From NCBI GenBank assembly GCA_017935485.1, contig JAGBHO010000002.1, positions 1-57,576 of the forward strand: a stretch of DNA of 57,576 nucleotides, read 5' to 3'. The notes beneath the pieces were generated by a model. It was not told the origin of the DNA and made no database searches. It saw nothing but the letters and a program-made list of their open reading frames with translations. Source of the DNA: Alphaproteobacteria bacterium. GTDB lineage: Bacteria; Pseudomonadota; Alphaproteobacteria; RF32; CAG-239. Shown here piece after piece: positions 45,386 through 54,295 of this stretch. Position numbers and translations under genes: made by a program. Numbering within the stretch: the stretch's first letter is position 1; the number at the start of each line of letters is the position of its first letter.

Positions 45386-46801
45386 ATGCTGTTGACCTTT
45401 TTGCCTGAAATCGTTTTGTTCTGCTGCCTGCCGGTTATGTCTCTGGTTCGGGTCTTCCGTACCTCGGCCACACCCAAAACGTTTTTTACGCTGTCAAAAT
45501 ACTTCATGCTGGCTTCGGTGTTGCTGAGCATTGTCTTATATGACAAGAGCGAACTGCCGGAAATCTATGAAAACAGCCGTTATACAACCTTGTTTAAAAG
45601 TCTGGCTTTTCTGTTCTCTCTGGTTTGGTTTTTTCTGGCATATCGCTGGTTTTTGCATGAGGAACGTTCATCTTTCCGCTATTTCATGCTGAGCATCGGA
45701 GCTCTGATTTGCCTGAATGTCATTATTTCTGCCCACAACTTTATGCTGCTGTGGGGAGCTTTGGCGCTCAATACCGTGCTGGTGTATTTTCTGATTCTGC
45801 GGCGGCTTGATGACGGGCGGATTTTTACCGTTGCCCGCCGCTATGCCGCTTTTGCCGCCTTCTTTCTGCTGTTAATGCTTGCCGGAATGATAATCTTTTA
45901 CCGCCGGCTTGACAGCCTGAACTATCGGGTGATTTATGAGTTTTTGCATAACATGCAGGAAATCCCGCCGCTTTATCTGAATGCTTCGGCCATGATTCTG
46001 TCCGGCATGTTGTTTTTTATGGCGGTTGCGCCGTTTCACTTCTGGTTTTTGGACGTTGTGCGCTATTCTGTTCTGCCGGTCGGAGGTTGGTTGACTTTGG
46101 TGCCGATACTGGCATATTTTGCTGCCTTTTGCACAATGACAATTAATGTCTTTTTTCCGATATACGCCTATTTTCAGCAGCCGCTGATAATTTTTGCCGT
46201 CACATCGCTGTTCTTGGGAGCCGTCGGCGCCAATGGCGAAAAAAACATTTTGCGCTTGTTTGCCTATGGCAGCGTTTTTAATATCGGTTTTATCCTGATA
46301 AGCCTGATAACCTTCAGCGCCGACAGCCTGTTCAGCTCCTTTGTTTACCTGCTGGTGTATTTGTCGGCCATGCTCGGCATATACACGGTATTTCTGGGCT
46401 TTAAAAGTCAGGGGCGCTATGTCTTTGAACTGCGTGAGATTGCCGGCATCGCCAAGCTGAAAGCCTATTTGGCCGCTGCATTGCTGATGTTTCTGGTTTC
46501 GTTGATCGGCTCGCCGCCGATGCTGGGTTTTTTGGGCAAACTCTCGGTTATCAACAATCTGGTGCTGGAACATCATTTTTATCTGGTTGCGGTGACGTTG
46601 CTGTCGCTGATATTAATGGCAAATGCCTACCTGATTGTGGTTAAAACGGTCTACTTTGACTCACCGGTAATGAACTTTGACCGCATTGATAAAAGCATTT
46701 ATATTTGCCTGACGCTTAATTTGATTTTGGTTGTCATCAGTCTGGTGCAGCCGCGTTTTCTGATGAGCGGCTTCGAGCGGATGCTGATAAGGGTATTTTA
46801 G
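45386..46801 (+). CDS. nuoN: Divergent NuoN-like complex I antiporter subunit
   Basis: A 471-residue polytopic protein. MAVAPFHFWFLDVV corresponds to the NuoN LSLVPFHLWTPDVY block. The channel lysine just upstream is Phe (SGMLFFMAVAPFH), and the helix 8 lysine of the ATASKIA motif falls on a non-charged residue (TLVPILA). The helix 5 glutamate is also absent (LWGALALNTVL). GSPPMLGFLGKLSVINN matches the conserved C-terminal GIPPTAGFxGK segment well. An AGGAG precedes the ATG. It is followed after 8 bases by birA. Confidence 0.78.
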   Translation: MLLTFLPEIVLFCCLPVMSLVRVFRTSATPKTFFTLSKYFMLASVLLSIVLYDKSELPEIYENSRYTTLFKSLAFLFSLVWFFLAYRWFLHEERSSFRYFMLSIGALICLNVIISAHNFMLLWGALALNTVLVYFLILRRLDDGRIFTVARRYAAFAAFFLLLMLAGMIIFYRRLDSLNYRVIYEFLHNMQEIPPLYLNASAMILSGMLFFMAVAPFHFWFLDVVRYSVLPVGGWLTLVPILAYFAAFCTMTINVFFPIYAYFQQPLIIFAVTSLFLGAVGANGEKNILRLFAYGSVFNIGFILISLITFSADSLFSSFVYLLVYLSAMLGIYTVFLGFKSQGRYVFELREIAGIAKLKAYLAAALLMFLVSLIGSPPMLGFLGKLSVINNLVLEHHFYLVAVTLLSLILMANAYLIVVKTVYFDSPVMNFDRIDKSIYICLTLNLILVVISLVQPRFLMSGFERMLIRVF

Positions 46802-46809
46802 GAGGAACA

Positions 46810-47532
46810 ATGACGGAACTGAACGGATGGTACTGGCAGGACAAAGCCGAAACCGGCAGCACGAATGATGATGTTTTACGCCTGAGCCAAAATCCGCCGG
46901 CACCGAAGTTTGTCATAACCGCTGTCCGCCAAAATAGCGGAAGAGGGCGCCGCGGCCGCAGCTGGATCGGACTGGACGGCAATCTGTTTATGTCTTTGGG
47001 CATAAAAGAAGAACTCAAAGATTTGGGACAGCTGGTGTTTGTCGTGTCGCTGAGTCTTGCCGAAGTCATTGCCGGCCTGGGAGCTGATGTCAAAATAAAA
47101 TGGCCGAACGACGTATTGGTCGGCGGGGCAAAAATCTCCGGTATTTTGCTTGAAAAAGCCGAAAACGGACATATTACAGTCGGTATCGGGGTTAATATAA
47201 AAGCTGCCCCGCAGCTTGATACCCTGCTTTATCGCTCAACCAGCCTGAAAGATAACGGGATTGTCATTGACCGGCTGGACTTTTTGCGTCTTTATCTGCA
47301 AAAATTTGATGACAACCTCCGGATATGGCATGAGCAGGGCTTTGATGATATCCGCCGCCGCTGGCTGGAAAATGCCAAAGGTTTGGGCGGCGAAATCCGC
47401 GTTGTCACGGAAAAAGGCGAGGAAAACGGCACGTTTGCCGGCGTTGATAATAATGGAGTGTTATTATTGCAAAAAGGTGCTATAGTGCAAAAGATATATG
47501 CTGGAGATGTATTTTATAAAGAAAATAAATAA
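46810..47532 (+). CDS. birA: Biotin--[acetyl-CoA-carboxylase] ligase (BirA), monofunctional
   Basis: The enzyme attaches biotin to the carrier protein of acetyl-CoA carboxylase using ATP. The 240-residue form lacks the N-terminal DNA-binding domain, so it does not act as a repressor. The biotin/AMP loop is GRGRRGRSWIGLDGNLFMS, and IKWPNDVLVGGAKISGILLE is the conserved catalytic segment with the key Lys. birA between nuoN and rnj is the normal arrangement in Alphaproteobacteria. It starts 8 bases after nuoN with AGGAGG as ribosome site. Confidence 0.94.
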   Translation: MTELNGWYWQDKAETGSTNDDVLRLSQNPPAPKFVITAVRQNSGRGRRGRSWIGLDGNLFMSLGIKEELKDLGQLVFVVSLSLAEVIAGLGADVKIKWPNDVLVGGAKISGILLEKAENGHITVGIGVNIKAAPQLDTLLYRSTSLKDNGIVIDRLDFLRLYLQKFDDNLRIWHEQGFDDIRRRWLENAKGLGGEIRVVTEKGEENGTFAGVDNNGVLLLQKGAIVQKIYAGDVFYKENK

Positions 47533-47547
47533 GGAAAATAATTATAA

Positions 47548-49227
47548 ATGAATGAATTTAATAAAGAGGGAATATACTTTTTTGCCTTAGGCGGGGCGGA
47601 AGAGGTTGGTTTTAATATGTACGCCTATGCGGTAGACGGAAAAATTATAGTTGTGGATGCCGGTTACGGTTTTTTGAATGACGATTATCCGGGAATGGAA
47701 ATGGGGCTGGCCGATGCATCTTTTTTAGAAAATTATCAGGAAGACATTGAAGCAATTTTTATCACTCACGCGCATGAAGATCACTTCGGCGCCATAGCCC
47801 ACATCTGGCCCAAACTCCGCTGTCCGGTATATGCCACCGATTTTACGCTCGGGCACATTGCTTACCGCCTGCGCGAGTACAAACTGGAAAACGAGGTCGA
47901 ACTTCATTCGGCAACGGATCATCCGCGGATAAAATTGCAGAATTTTGATGTTGAATTTGCCGGACTGGTACATTCCACATTGGAAAGCTGCGGCCTGATT
48001 ATCCGCACCAAATACGGCAATGTCGTCCACGCAACGGATTGGCGCTTTGACGACGGCCAGAATGAATTGTCGGTAACGGATTACAAGGCGCTGCACGAGG
48101 TTGCCAAAGAGGGGGTTGAACTCTATGTCGGCGATTCGACCAATATGCGGGAAAATGAACAGTCGCCGTCCGAAATGGAGATTCGCGAAAACCTGATAAA
48201 ACTGGTGCCGACTTTCAAAAATACGCTGGTTGCCACTTGCTTTGCCTCCAATATCACCCGTATGGAAAGCCTGATCCTGGCCGCCCATGCTGCGGACAGA
48301 ACGCCGGTCATCGCCGGCATGAGCCTGATTCAGAATATGAACATTGCCAAAGACTGCGGATTTCTGCAAAATCTTCCGCCTTATGTCGAGGCCAAACAGG
48401 CCACGGATATTCCGCTGGATAAGATGTTGTATATCTGTGCCGGCTCACAGGGAAATTACCGCAGCGGCCTGACCAGAATTGTCAACGGCGAGAACAAAAA
48501 CATCAGCCTCGGCAAAGGCGATGCCATTATCTTTTCGTCAAAAATCATCCCCGGCAACGAAGAAAAAATCGAACGCATGCAGGAAAAATTGCGCGATGCC
48601 GGCGTTGACGTCATTACCACTGAGGAATATGCCGTCCATACGACGGGTCATGGCGGCAAAAATGAAATCAAGGCTATGTATGAACTGCTTAAACCGCAGC
48701 TGGTAATTCCGGTTCACGGCGACAAACGCAATATCCGCGAGCAGCGCCGCTTTGCGCTGGAATGCGGCGTTAAAGAAGTTACACAGGTTCATAACGGCGA
48801 TGTTTTGTTGATTAATAAGGGGAGATACGAGCTGGCAGGCGTGGTGCCGACCGATATTCTGGGCGTTGACCGCAAACAGCTGACCGGCCTCGGGTCGCAG
48901 CTGGTGAAAAACCGCAAACGCATTGCTTATAACTGCAGTGTGTTTATCAGTGCGTTTTTTGATGAAAACTGGCAGCTGGAAGACCTGCAAATCAGCGCGA
49001 TAGACATTCTGGAGGAAAACGCTTGGCAGAAATTGGCGGAAGGTATTAAAGAAGATATGATAAAATCCATCCCCGGCGAGATTGTAAAACTAAACTATCG
49101 TGAAAGTGCAATTGAAGAATATATCCGGGCCAAAATCCGCAAGAAAATTTATGCGGCAACGGATATCAAACCTGTTGTCTTTATGCATTTCTTCAAAAAA
49201 ACGGACGGGGCAGCAGCGGAAGAATAA
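47548..49227 (+). CDS. rnj: Ribonuclease J
   Basis: RNase J is a metallo-beta-lactamase ribonuclease with 5'-exonuclease and endonuclease activity in rRNA and mRNA turnover. The 559-residue length is typical. The zinc motif is ITHAHEDHFGAIAHI (HxHxDH). GLVHSTLESCGLIIRT, HATDWRFDD, YVGDSTN and the beta-CASP segment IFSSKIIPGNE follow, then VHTTGHGGKNEIKAM and VIPVHGD. Alphaproteobacteria normally place rnj downstream of nuoN-birA. A GC-rich, hairpin-forming segment follows the stop codon. Confidence 0.95.
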   Translation: MNEFNKEGIYFFALGGAEEVGFNMYAYAVDGKIIVVDAGYGFLNDDYPGMEMGLADASFLENYQEDIEAIFITHAHEDHFGAIAHIWPKLRCPVYATDFTLGHIAYRLREYKLENEVELHSATDHPRIKLQNFDVEFAGLVHSTLESCGLIIRTKYGNVVHATDWRFDDGQNELSVTDYKALHEVAKEGVELYVGDSTNMRENEQSPSEMEIRENLIKLVPTFKNTLVATCFASNITRMESLILAAHAADRTPVIAGMSLIQNMNIAKDCGFLQNLPPYVEAKQATDIPLDKMLYICAGSQGNYRSGLTRIVNGENKNISLGKGDAIIFSSKIIPGNEEKIERMQEKLRDAGVDVITTEEYAVHTTGHGGKNEIKAMYELLKPQLVIPVHGDKRNIREQRRFALECGVKEVTQVHNGDVLLINKGRYELAGVVPTDILGVDRKQLTGLGSQLVKNRKRIAYNCSVFISAFFDENWQLEDLQISAIDILEENAWQKLAEGIKEDMIKSIPGEIVKLNYRESAIEEYIRAKIRKKIYAATDIKPVVFMHFFKKTDGAAAEE

Positions 49228-49230
49228 GTC

Positions 49231-49340
49231 GGCATGCTGACGTTCGGGCACGGTCTCTCTTCGGCACGCGGCAGCCAATTCGCCGTGCGCCTGCCGTGCG
49301 GGGCATCCTCGGGCTTTGATCCAAGGGAGCGTCTCACAAT
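49231..49340. other. GC-rich structured segment after rnj
   Basis: From the rnj stop to the dCMP deaminase gene there are 418 bases without a gene. The first 110 are much more GC-rich and nest GCACGG (49248-49253) with CCGTGC (49294-49299) around GCACG (49264-49268) with CGTGC (49284-49288). Could be a small RNA or a termination structure. The remaining 300 bases are AT-rich and show nothing I recognise. Confidence 0.35.
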
Positions 49341-49645
49341 TGGCGCCACGTCTGTTTCTTTCTAAAGTACAATCGGTTTATGCCGTTTTTCATAGCCATG
49401 ATATCTGAAACGTCGGATGTTTTCATTTTCACCTATGCAATTCATTTTCCGATCGGATGAACCGCGAGGACGAAAATTTTAACAATATGTCAGCTGCAAT
49501 GTTTTTATGACAACTCCGATGACTTTTCAAAATCGGTATCAGAGGGAGGGAAAGAAAAATTTGAACACAGGCATCGAAAAATAAGTGTTGTCTGTTTTTC
49601 TAAAACATATTAAAACTGAAGTTGTATCTCATAAGGAGGATGAAA

Positions 49646-50107
49646 ATGTTTTCAGACAAATGGCATAAACGCTTTATGGAGGTTGCCCGATTGGTTGCAA
49701 CCTGGTCAAAAGACCCTTCGACGAAAACGGGCGCGATTGTTGTCGGGCCTGATCGTGAGATTCGGGCGACCGGCTATAACGGGCTGGTTCGGGGAGTTGA
49801 CGACAACAAGCCCGAACGCATGGAGCGCCCGACGAAATATGACTTTTTTGAACACGCTGAAAGAAACGCCATTTACAATGCCTGCCTGACCGGAACATCT
49901 TTAAAAGGCTGCATTATGTATGCCACGCATCCGCCCTGCACGGACTGCGCAAGAGCAATCATCCAGTCGGGGATCAAGGTCGTCGTAACCAATGAGATGG
50001 AAATAAATTCAGCGACCCCTACAAATACCTGGCGCGACAAACTATCTTATTCTAAGCAGATGTTTGATGAAGCCGGAATAGAATATATTGTACTGCCTTT
50101 AAATTAG
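49646..50107 (+). CDS. dCMP deaminase
   Basis: A 153-residue cytidine/deoxycytidylate deaminase-family enzyme that converts dCMP to dUMP for thymidylate supply. The zinc motif is FEHAERNAIYNA (HAE) and PPCTDCARAIIQSG (PCxxC), with the family's KDPSTKTGAIVVGPDR before it. The start at 49646 (MFSDKWHKRF) is chosen because AAGGAGG lies 6 bases upstream; an earlier in-frame ATG at 49640 sits directly on that site. It stands alone, with a 110-base gap before the response regulator. Confidence 0.92.
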   Translation: MFSDKWHKRFMEVARLVATWSKDPSTKTGAIVVGPDREIRATGYNGLVRGVDDNKPERMERPTKYDFFEHAERNAIYNACLTGTSLKGCIMYATHPPCTDCARAIIQSGIKVVVTNEMEINSATPTNTWRDKLSYSKQMFDEAGIEYIVLPLN

Positions 50108-50217
50108 AAAATTAAGATATATATAAATCCTAAAATTGGTATAGACTTGACTGCGTTCTGTGCTGTAAAAAGTTATATATATTGACAAAGAGCTGAAGAA
50201 AGAACCAGGAGATTAGG

Positions 50218-50856
50218 ATGAAAGTACTTATTGCAGACGACCATGCCTTGTTCAGAGACGGGCTTAGTGTCCATCTTGAGCGGATAGACCCCCAAGCCGT
50301 TATCTTTCAGGCCGGAAACTTTTCTCAGGCCCTGAAAATTGCCGATGACGAAAAGAAATTAGACCTGGTGATTATGGATTTGGATATGCCGGACATGAAT
50401 TGGGAAGAGGCGATAAAAGACATCAAAGAAAAATCGTCGGACGCCCGTTTCGTGATTATGTCGGCTTCCGAGGACAACCGGAATATTCGCAAATCGCTGG
50501 AATACGGCGTTTGCGGCTATATTCCCAAACGTTCGGAAACCAAAGTGATTACCGGTGCGTTAAAACTGATTATGGACGGCGGAACTTATCTGCCGCCTTC
50601 GGTGTTGGAGCAAAATTCCTCTCCGGCGGGGCTGTCCAAAAATACCGTGCCGTCCGGTACCGGCAAAAAGCTGACCAACCGCCAGTCGCAGGTTCTGGAG
50701 CTGGTGGCGCAGGGAATGTCCAACAAGCAGATTGCTTATGAAATGGGCGTTTCGGAAGCTACGGTCAAACTTCATATCAATGCGCTGTTGCGGGCAGTCG
50801 GAGCCACCAACCGGACGCAGGCGGTTATCATTGCTCAAAAAATGGGGCTGATTTAA
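50218..50856 (+). CDS. NarL/FixJ-type response regulator
   Basis: A 212-residue two-component regulator. The receiver has IADDHALFRDG, the phosphorylation Asp in LVIMDLDMPD (about residue 57), and a conserved Lys in YIPKRS. A LuxR-type HTH follows (LTNRQSQVLELVAQGMSNKQIAYEMGVSEATVK). No partner kinase is adjacent, so it is an orphan. The target genes are unknown. A strong terminator follows. Confidence 0.92.
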   Translation: MKVLIADDHALFRDGLSVHLERIDPQAVIFQAGNFSQALKIADDEKKLDLVIMDLDMPDMNWEEAIKDIKEKSSDARFVIMSASEDNRNIRKSLEYGVCGYIPKRSETKVITGALKLIMDGGTYLPPSVLEQNSSPAGLSKNTVPSGTGKKLTNRQSQVLELVAQGMSNKQIAYEMGVSEATVKLHINALLRAVGATNRTQAVIIAQKMGLI

Positions 50857-50872
50857 CTGTCTTTTTTTCATG

Positions 50873-50909
50873 CCTCCCCGCAATGCCGAAAACGGGGAGG
50901 TTTTTTGTT
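50873..50909 (+). terminator. Terminator of the NarL-type regulator
   Basis: CCTCCCCG and CGGGGAGG pair around a 12-base loop, followed by TTTTTTG. Confidence 0.88.
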
Positions 50910-50997
50910 TTTTTGCTGTCGGAAATCCACTTGCGCACCTGATAAAAACGAGTTAAATATAATAAGAATGTGAACAGAATATAAGGAAAGAACAATC

Positions 50998-52803
50998 TTG
51001 GGAGATATCAAAAAAGGCCTTGCGGTTTTGGCCAAAAATATCAGGATTGCGCCGGACAAGCCGGGGGTCTACCGGATGATTGGCGAGAATGAAAAAGTCC
51101 TTTACGTCGGCAAAGCCAAAAATATCAAAAAAAGAATTGTCGCCTATTCGCATATTGACAAGCTCCCGATACGCCTGCAGCGCATGGTTTCGCAAATCCG
51201 CAAAATGGAATTTATTATTGTCGAAAACGAGTCCAAAGCGCTTTTGCTGGAAAATGAGCTGATTAAAAAACTTGAGCCGAAATATAATATCCTGCTCAAA
51301 GACGACAAGACTTTTCCCCACCTGATGATTGACGTCGGATCAGAGTATCCGTGCCTGCGCAAATATCGCGGCAAAAGAAATGACCAAAACAAATATTTCG
51401 GGCCATTTGCCAGTGCTTTGGCCGTCAACAACGTTGTGGATATTTTGCAAAAGGCTTTTTTGCTCCGGTCATGCACCGATAATGTTTTTCGCACGCGTCA
51501 GCGCCCGTGCCTGTTGTACCAGATAAAAAGGTGCTCCGGCCCCTGTTGCGGTAAAATTTCTCAGGAAGAATATAAAAATCTGGTCAATTCGGCTATTGAT
51601 TTTCTGGAAGGGCGCAATACCAAAATTCAGGAAGAACTCTCGCAAAAAATGCACGAAGCCAGCGAGCGTGAAGATTTTGAAACCGCCCTGATCTTGCGGG
51701 ATCGGATTCGGGCGCTGACAAACGTCCAGAAAGGCAATCTTGTTGAATATGCCGATATCGGCTCGGCGGATTTTGTGGCTTTGTCGCGCAAAAACGGGCT
51801 GATCTGCCTTCAGGTCTTTTTTATCCGCGGCGGGCAAAATTGCGGCAATGTGCCGTTCTTTCCGCGCCAGACGGAAGATGCCTCGGATTCGGAAATCCTT
51901 GAGGCCTTTCTGGGAAGTTTTTATTCCACGCATATTCCTGCGGATGAAATTGTTGTGTCGCATGAGTTGGAAAATCATGACTTTATGGAAAGCGCGCTGG
52001 GCACCCGCATTATGACCTATACCAAAGGCAACAAAGCCAAAATTATTCAAATGGTCGCCGAAAACGCCATGGCTTCGCTGGAACGGAAAGTGGCAATGGA
52101 AATGTCGGTCATGAACAATCTCAAAGAATTTCAGGCCGTTTTCGGGCTCAAGCGGATTCCCCGCCGCATAGAGATTTATGACAACTCGCATAATCAGGGA
52201 ACCTATGCCATCGGAGCCATGGTCGTTGCCACGCCTGACGGTTTTGATAAAAAACAGTACCGTACGTTTAATATCAAAAACGAAGACGTCATGCAGGATG
52301 ATTTCGGCATGATGAAAGAGGTCTTGTCACGTCGCTTTGCCAAAATGACCGAAGCCAACCGTCCGGATGTGATTCTGCTGGACGGCGGTCTGGGACAGCT
52401 GCACGCCGTGCATGAGATTCTGAAAGGCTGTGACTTGAGCGATATCGCCGTTATTGCCATTTCCAAAGGGCCTGACCGCAATGCCGGCAAGGAGTTTTAT
52501 CATATGCTAGGCCGCGAGAGTTTTGCGCTGCCGTACCGTTCGCCGCTGGCTTTTTATATGCAGAACCTGCGGGACGAGGCCCACCGCTTTGCCATCGGAA
52601 CGCACCGCAAGAAACGCGCCAAATCAATGTATAAATCGCGTCTGGACGAGATTGAAGGAGTCGGTCACACCCGCAAACGCGATTTGCTCAATTATTTCGG
52701 TTCGGCGGAAGAAATTTCGCAGGCCGGCGTCAAAGATTTGCAAAAAGTAAGCGGAATAAGTAAAAAAACGGCGGAAAAGATATATAATTACTTTCACAAT
52801 TGA
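50998..52803 (+). CDS. uvrC: Excinuclease ABC subunit C
   Basis: UvrC makes both incisions in nucleotide excision repair. The 601-residue protein has the GIY-YIG nuclease (PGVYRMIGENEKVLYVGKAK, residues about 21-40), the Cys-rich region CLLYQIKRCSGPCCG, the UVR motif EDFETALILRDRI that binds UvrB, and the RNase H-like nuclease starting EIYDNSHNQG. Two C-terminal helix-hairpin-helix motifs (IEGVGHTRKRDLLNYFG and LQKVSGISKKTAEKI) follow. TTG is used as start, 9 bases after AAGGA. It precedes pgsA, as in many Proteobacteria. Confidence 0.94.
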   Translation: MGDIKKGLAVLAKNIRIAPDKPGVYRMIGENEKVLYVGKAKNIKKRIVAYSHIDKLPIRLQRMVSQIRKMEFIIVENESKALLLENELIKKLEPKYNILLKDDKTFPHLMIDVGSEYPCLRKYRGKRNDQNKYFGPFASALAVNNVVDILQKAFLLRSCTDNVFRTRQRPCLLYQIKRCSGPCCGKISQEEYKNLVNSAIDFLEGRNTKIQEELSQKMHEASEREDFETALILRDRIRALTNVQKGNLVEYADIGSADFVALSRKNGLICLQVFFIRGGQNCGNVPFFPRQTEDASDSEILEAFLGSFYSTHIPADEIVVSHELENHDFMESALGTRIMTYTKGNKAKIIQMVAENAMASLERKVAMEMSVMNNLKEFQAVFGLKRIPRRIEIYDNSHNQGTYAIGAMVVATPDGFDKKQYRTFNIKNEDVMQDDFGMMKEVLSRRFAKMTEANRPDVILLDGGLGQLHAVHEILKGCDLSDIAVIAISKGPDRNAGKEFYHMLGRESFALPYRSPLAFYMQNLRDEAHRFAIGTHRKKRAKSMYKSRLDEIEGVGHTRKRDLLNYFGSAEEISQAGVKDLQKVSGISKKTAEKIYNYFHN

Positions 52804-52863
52804 AAATTCTGCATTACTATACCTTAAACGGTTATTTTTAATAAAATTACAGAGGAAAAAAAC

Positions 52864-53556
52864 GTGTATAACTTGCCAAATATTTTAACGATATCTCGGA
52901 TTGTCGTTATTCCGGTTATCTTTCTTTCCATTTATATCCATACTTATGTCTGGTCTTTGTTCGCGGCCGTGCTGTTTATTATTGCCTCGATTACGGACTA
53001 TTTTGACGGATATCTGGCTCGTTCCCGCAATGAAACCTCAGCTTTCGGCCGCCTGTTTGACCCGATTGCCGACAAGCTGCTGGTCGTTTCTGCGCTGCTG
53101 ATTATCGTTGCAAACGGTCTGGTAGATAAAATCAGCTATATTCCTGTTGTCATTATCCTCTGCCGCGAAGTTTTGGTTTCCGGCCTGAGAGAATTTCTGG
53201 CCGAGGTTAAAATCGGCCTTCCCGTTACCCGTCTGGCAAAATGGAAAACCGGATTCCAAATGACCGCTTTGTCAATGATTCTGGTCGGCGGCTGGTTCCG
53301 TGTGCCCGGAGAGATTCTGCTCTGGATTGCCGGCGTGCTGACCTTTATTACCGGCTATCAGTATTTTGAAAAAGGCATGAACTACGTTCGCAAAGAAGCC
53401 AAAGCCAAAAATAAAGCCGCTGTCGTAAAAAAGGCTGAAGCCGCAAAACCGGCGCCGGCCAAAAAAGCCGCTGCTTCCAAAGCCGTTGCCAAAAAAGCTC
53501 CGGCCAAGAAAAAGCCTGCAAAAAAAACAGCCGGCAAGGCCAAATCGTCCAAATAA
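52864..53556 (+). CDS. pgsA: CDP-diacylglycerol--glycerol-3-phosphate 3-phosphatidyltransferase with H1-like tail
   Basis: This integral membrane enzyme makes phosphatidylglycerol phosphate, the precursor of phosphatidylglycerol and cardiolipin. The CDP-alcohol phosphotransferase signature D(x2)DG(x2)AR..G(x8)D(x3)D is complete: TDYFDGYLARSRNETSAFGRLFDPIADK. GTG is the start codon, as the frame begins with MYNLPNILTISRIVVIPVI. The last 50 residues are unusual: a Lys/Ala/Pro-rich tail (VKKAEAAKPAPAKKAAASKA and more) like histone H1 or AlgP. It directly follows uvrC. Confidence 0.92.
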   Translation: MYNLPNILTISRIVVIPVIFLSIYIHTYVWSLFAAVLFIIASITDYFDGYLARSRNETSAFGRLFDPIADKLLVVSALLIIVANGLVDKISYIPVVIILCREVLVSGLREFLAEVKIGLPVTRLAKWKTGFQMTALSMILVGGWFRVPGEILLWIAGVLTFITGYQYFEKGMNYVRKEAKAKNKAAVVKKAEAAKPAPAKKAAASKAVAKKAPAKKKPAKKTAGKAKSSK

Positions 53557-53577
53557 CAAAAGCGTCCGGTCATAAAT

Positions 53578-54267
53578 ATGGAGAACGTAAAAGCCCACAT
53601 ATTGGTCGTTGACGATGACAAAAGATTGCGCTCGCTTTTGCAGCGCTTTCTGCGTGACGGCGGCTTTTACGTCTCGACCGCCAAAGATGCCGAAGAAGCC
53701 CGCGGCCAGTTAAAGTCTTATAAGTTTGACCTCCTGATTGTGGATATCATGATGCCGAATGAAAGTGGGCTTGAATTTTTGTCCGGCCTGCGGCAGGAAA
53801 GCAGTGTGCCGGTAATTATGCTGACGGCCATGGGCGAAACGGCCGACCGGATTGCCGGACTGGAACGGGGAGCGGACGATTATTTGCCCAAGCCTTTCGA
53901 GCCGCAGGAGCTGGTGCTGCGGATAAAGAGCATTCTGCGCCGTGCGCCGGTGGAAAACAAAGAAAATATAGAAAAGCTGAACCTTGGACTCTGCGTATAT
54001 GACATGTCTAAAAAAGAGCTGGTCGGCAAGCAGGGACAGGTTATCCATATTACGCCGTTGGAGCAGTCTATGCTGAGTATTTTGGGACAAAAGTCCGGTC
54101 AGATTTTTACCAGAGAAAAGCTGGCTGAAATCTTGGGAGCCGGACAAAGCCCGCGCTCGATAGATGTTCAGATAACCCGTCTGCGTAAAAAAATAGAAAA
54201 AGATTCAAAAAATCCGCGGTACTTGCAAACCGTCCGCGGCAAAGGTTATATGCTGCTGCCCGAATAG
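53578..54267 (+). CDS. OmpR-family response regulator
   Basis: A 229-residue two-component regulator. Receiver: VVDDDKRLRSLLQRFL, phospho-acceptor Asp in LLIVDIMMPNESG, and GADDYLPKPFEPQELVLRI. The C-terminal winged helix carries the recognition segment GAGQSPRSIDVQITRLRKKI and a YLQTVRGKGYML wing. It resembles the alphaproteobacterial OmpR/PetR group. The partner kinase follows after 28 bases, and pgsA precedes by 21 bases. Confidence 0.94.
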   Translation: MENVKAHILVVDDDKRLRSLLQRFLRDGGFYVSTAKDAEEARGQLKSYKFDLLIVDIMMPNESGLEFLSGLRQESSVPVIMLTAMGETADRIAGLERGADDYLPKPFEPQELVLRIKSILRRAPVENKENIEKLNLGLCVYDMSKKELVGKQGQVIHITPLEQSMLSILGQKSGQIFTREKLAEILGAGQSPRSIDVQITRLRKKIEKDSKNPRYLQTVRGKGYMLLPE

Positions 54268-54295
54268 GCGGCGGGACTATTGTAGGAGAAGATAA

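Noticed and set aside
49231..49340. 6S RNA or SRP RNA after rnj
   Set aside because: The closing stem resembles that of 6S RNA, but its arms are only about 50-80 bases apart, far too short. The conserved GGUC/GGAAGGAAGCAGCC loops of SRP RNA are absent.
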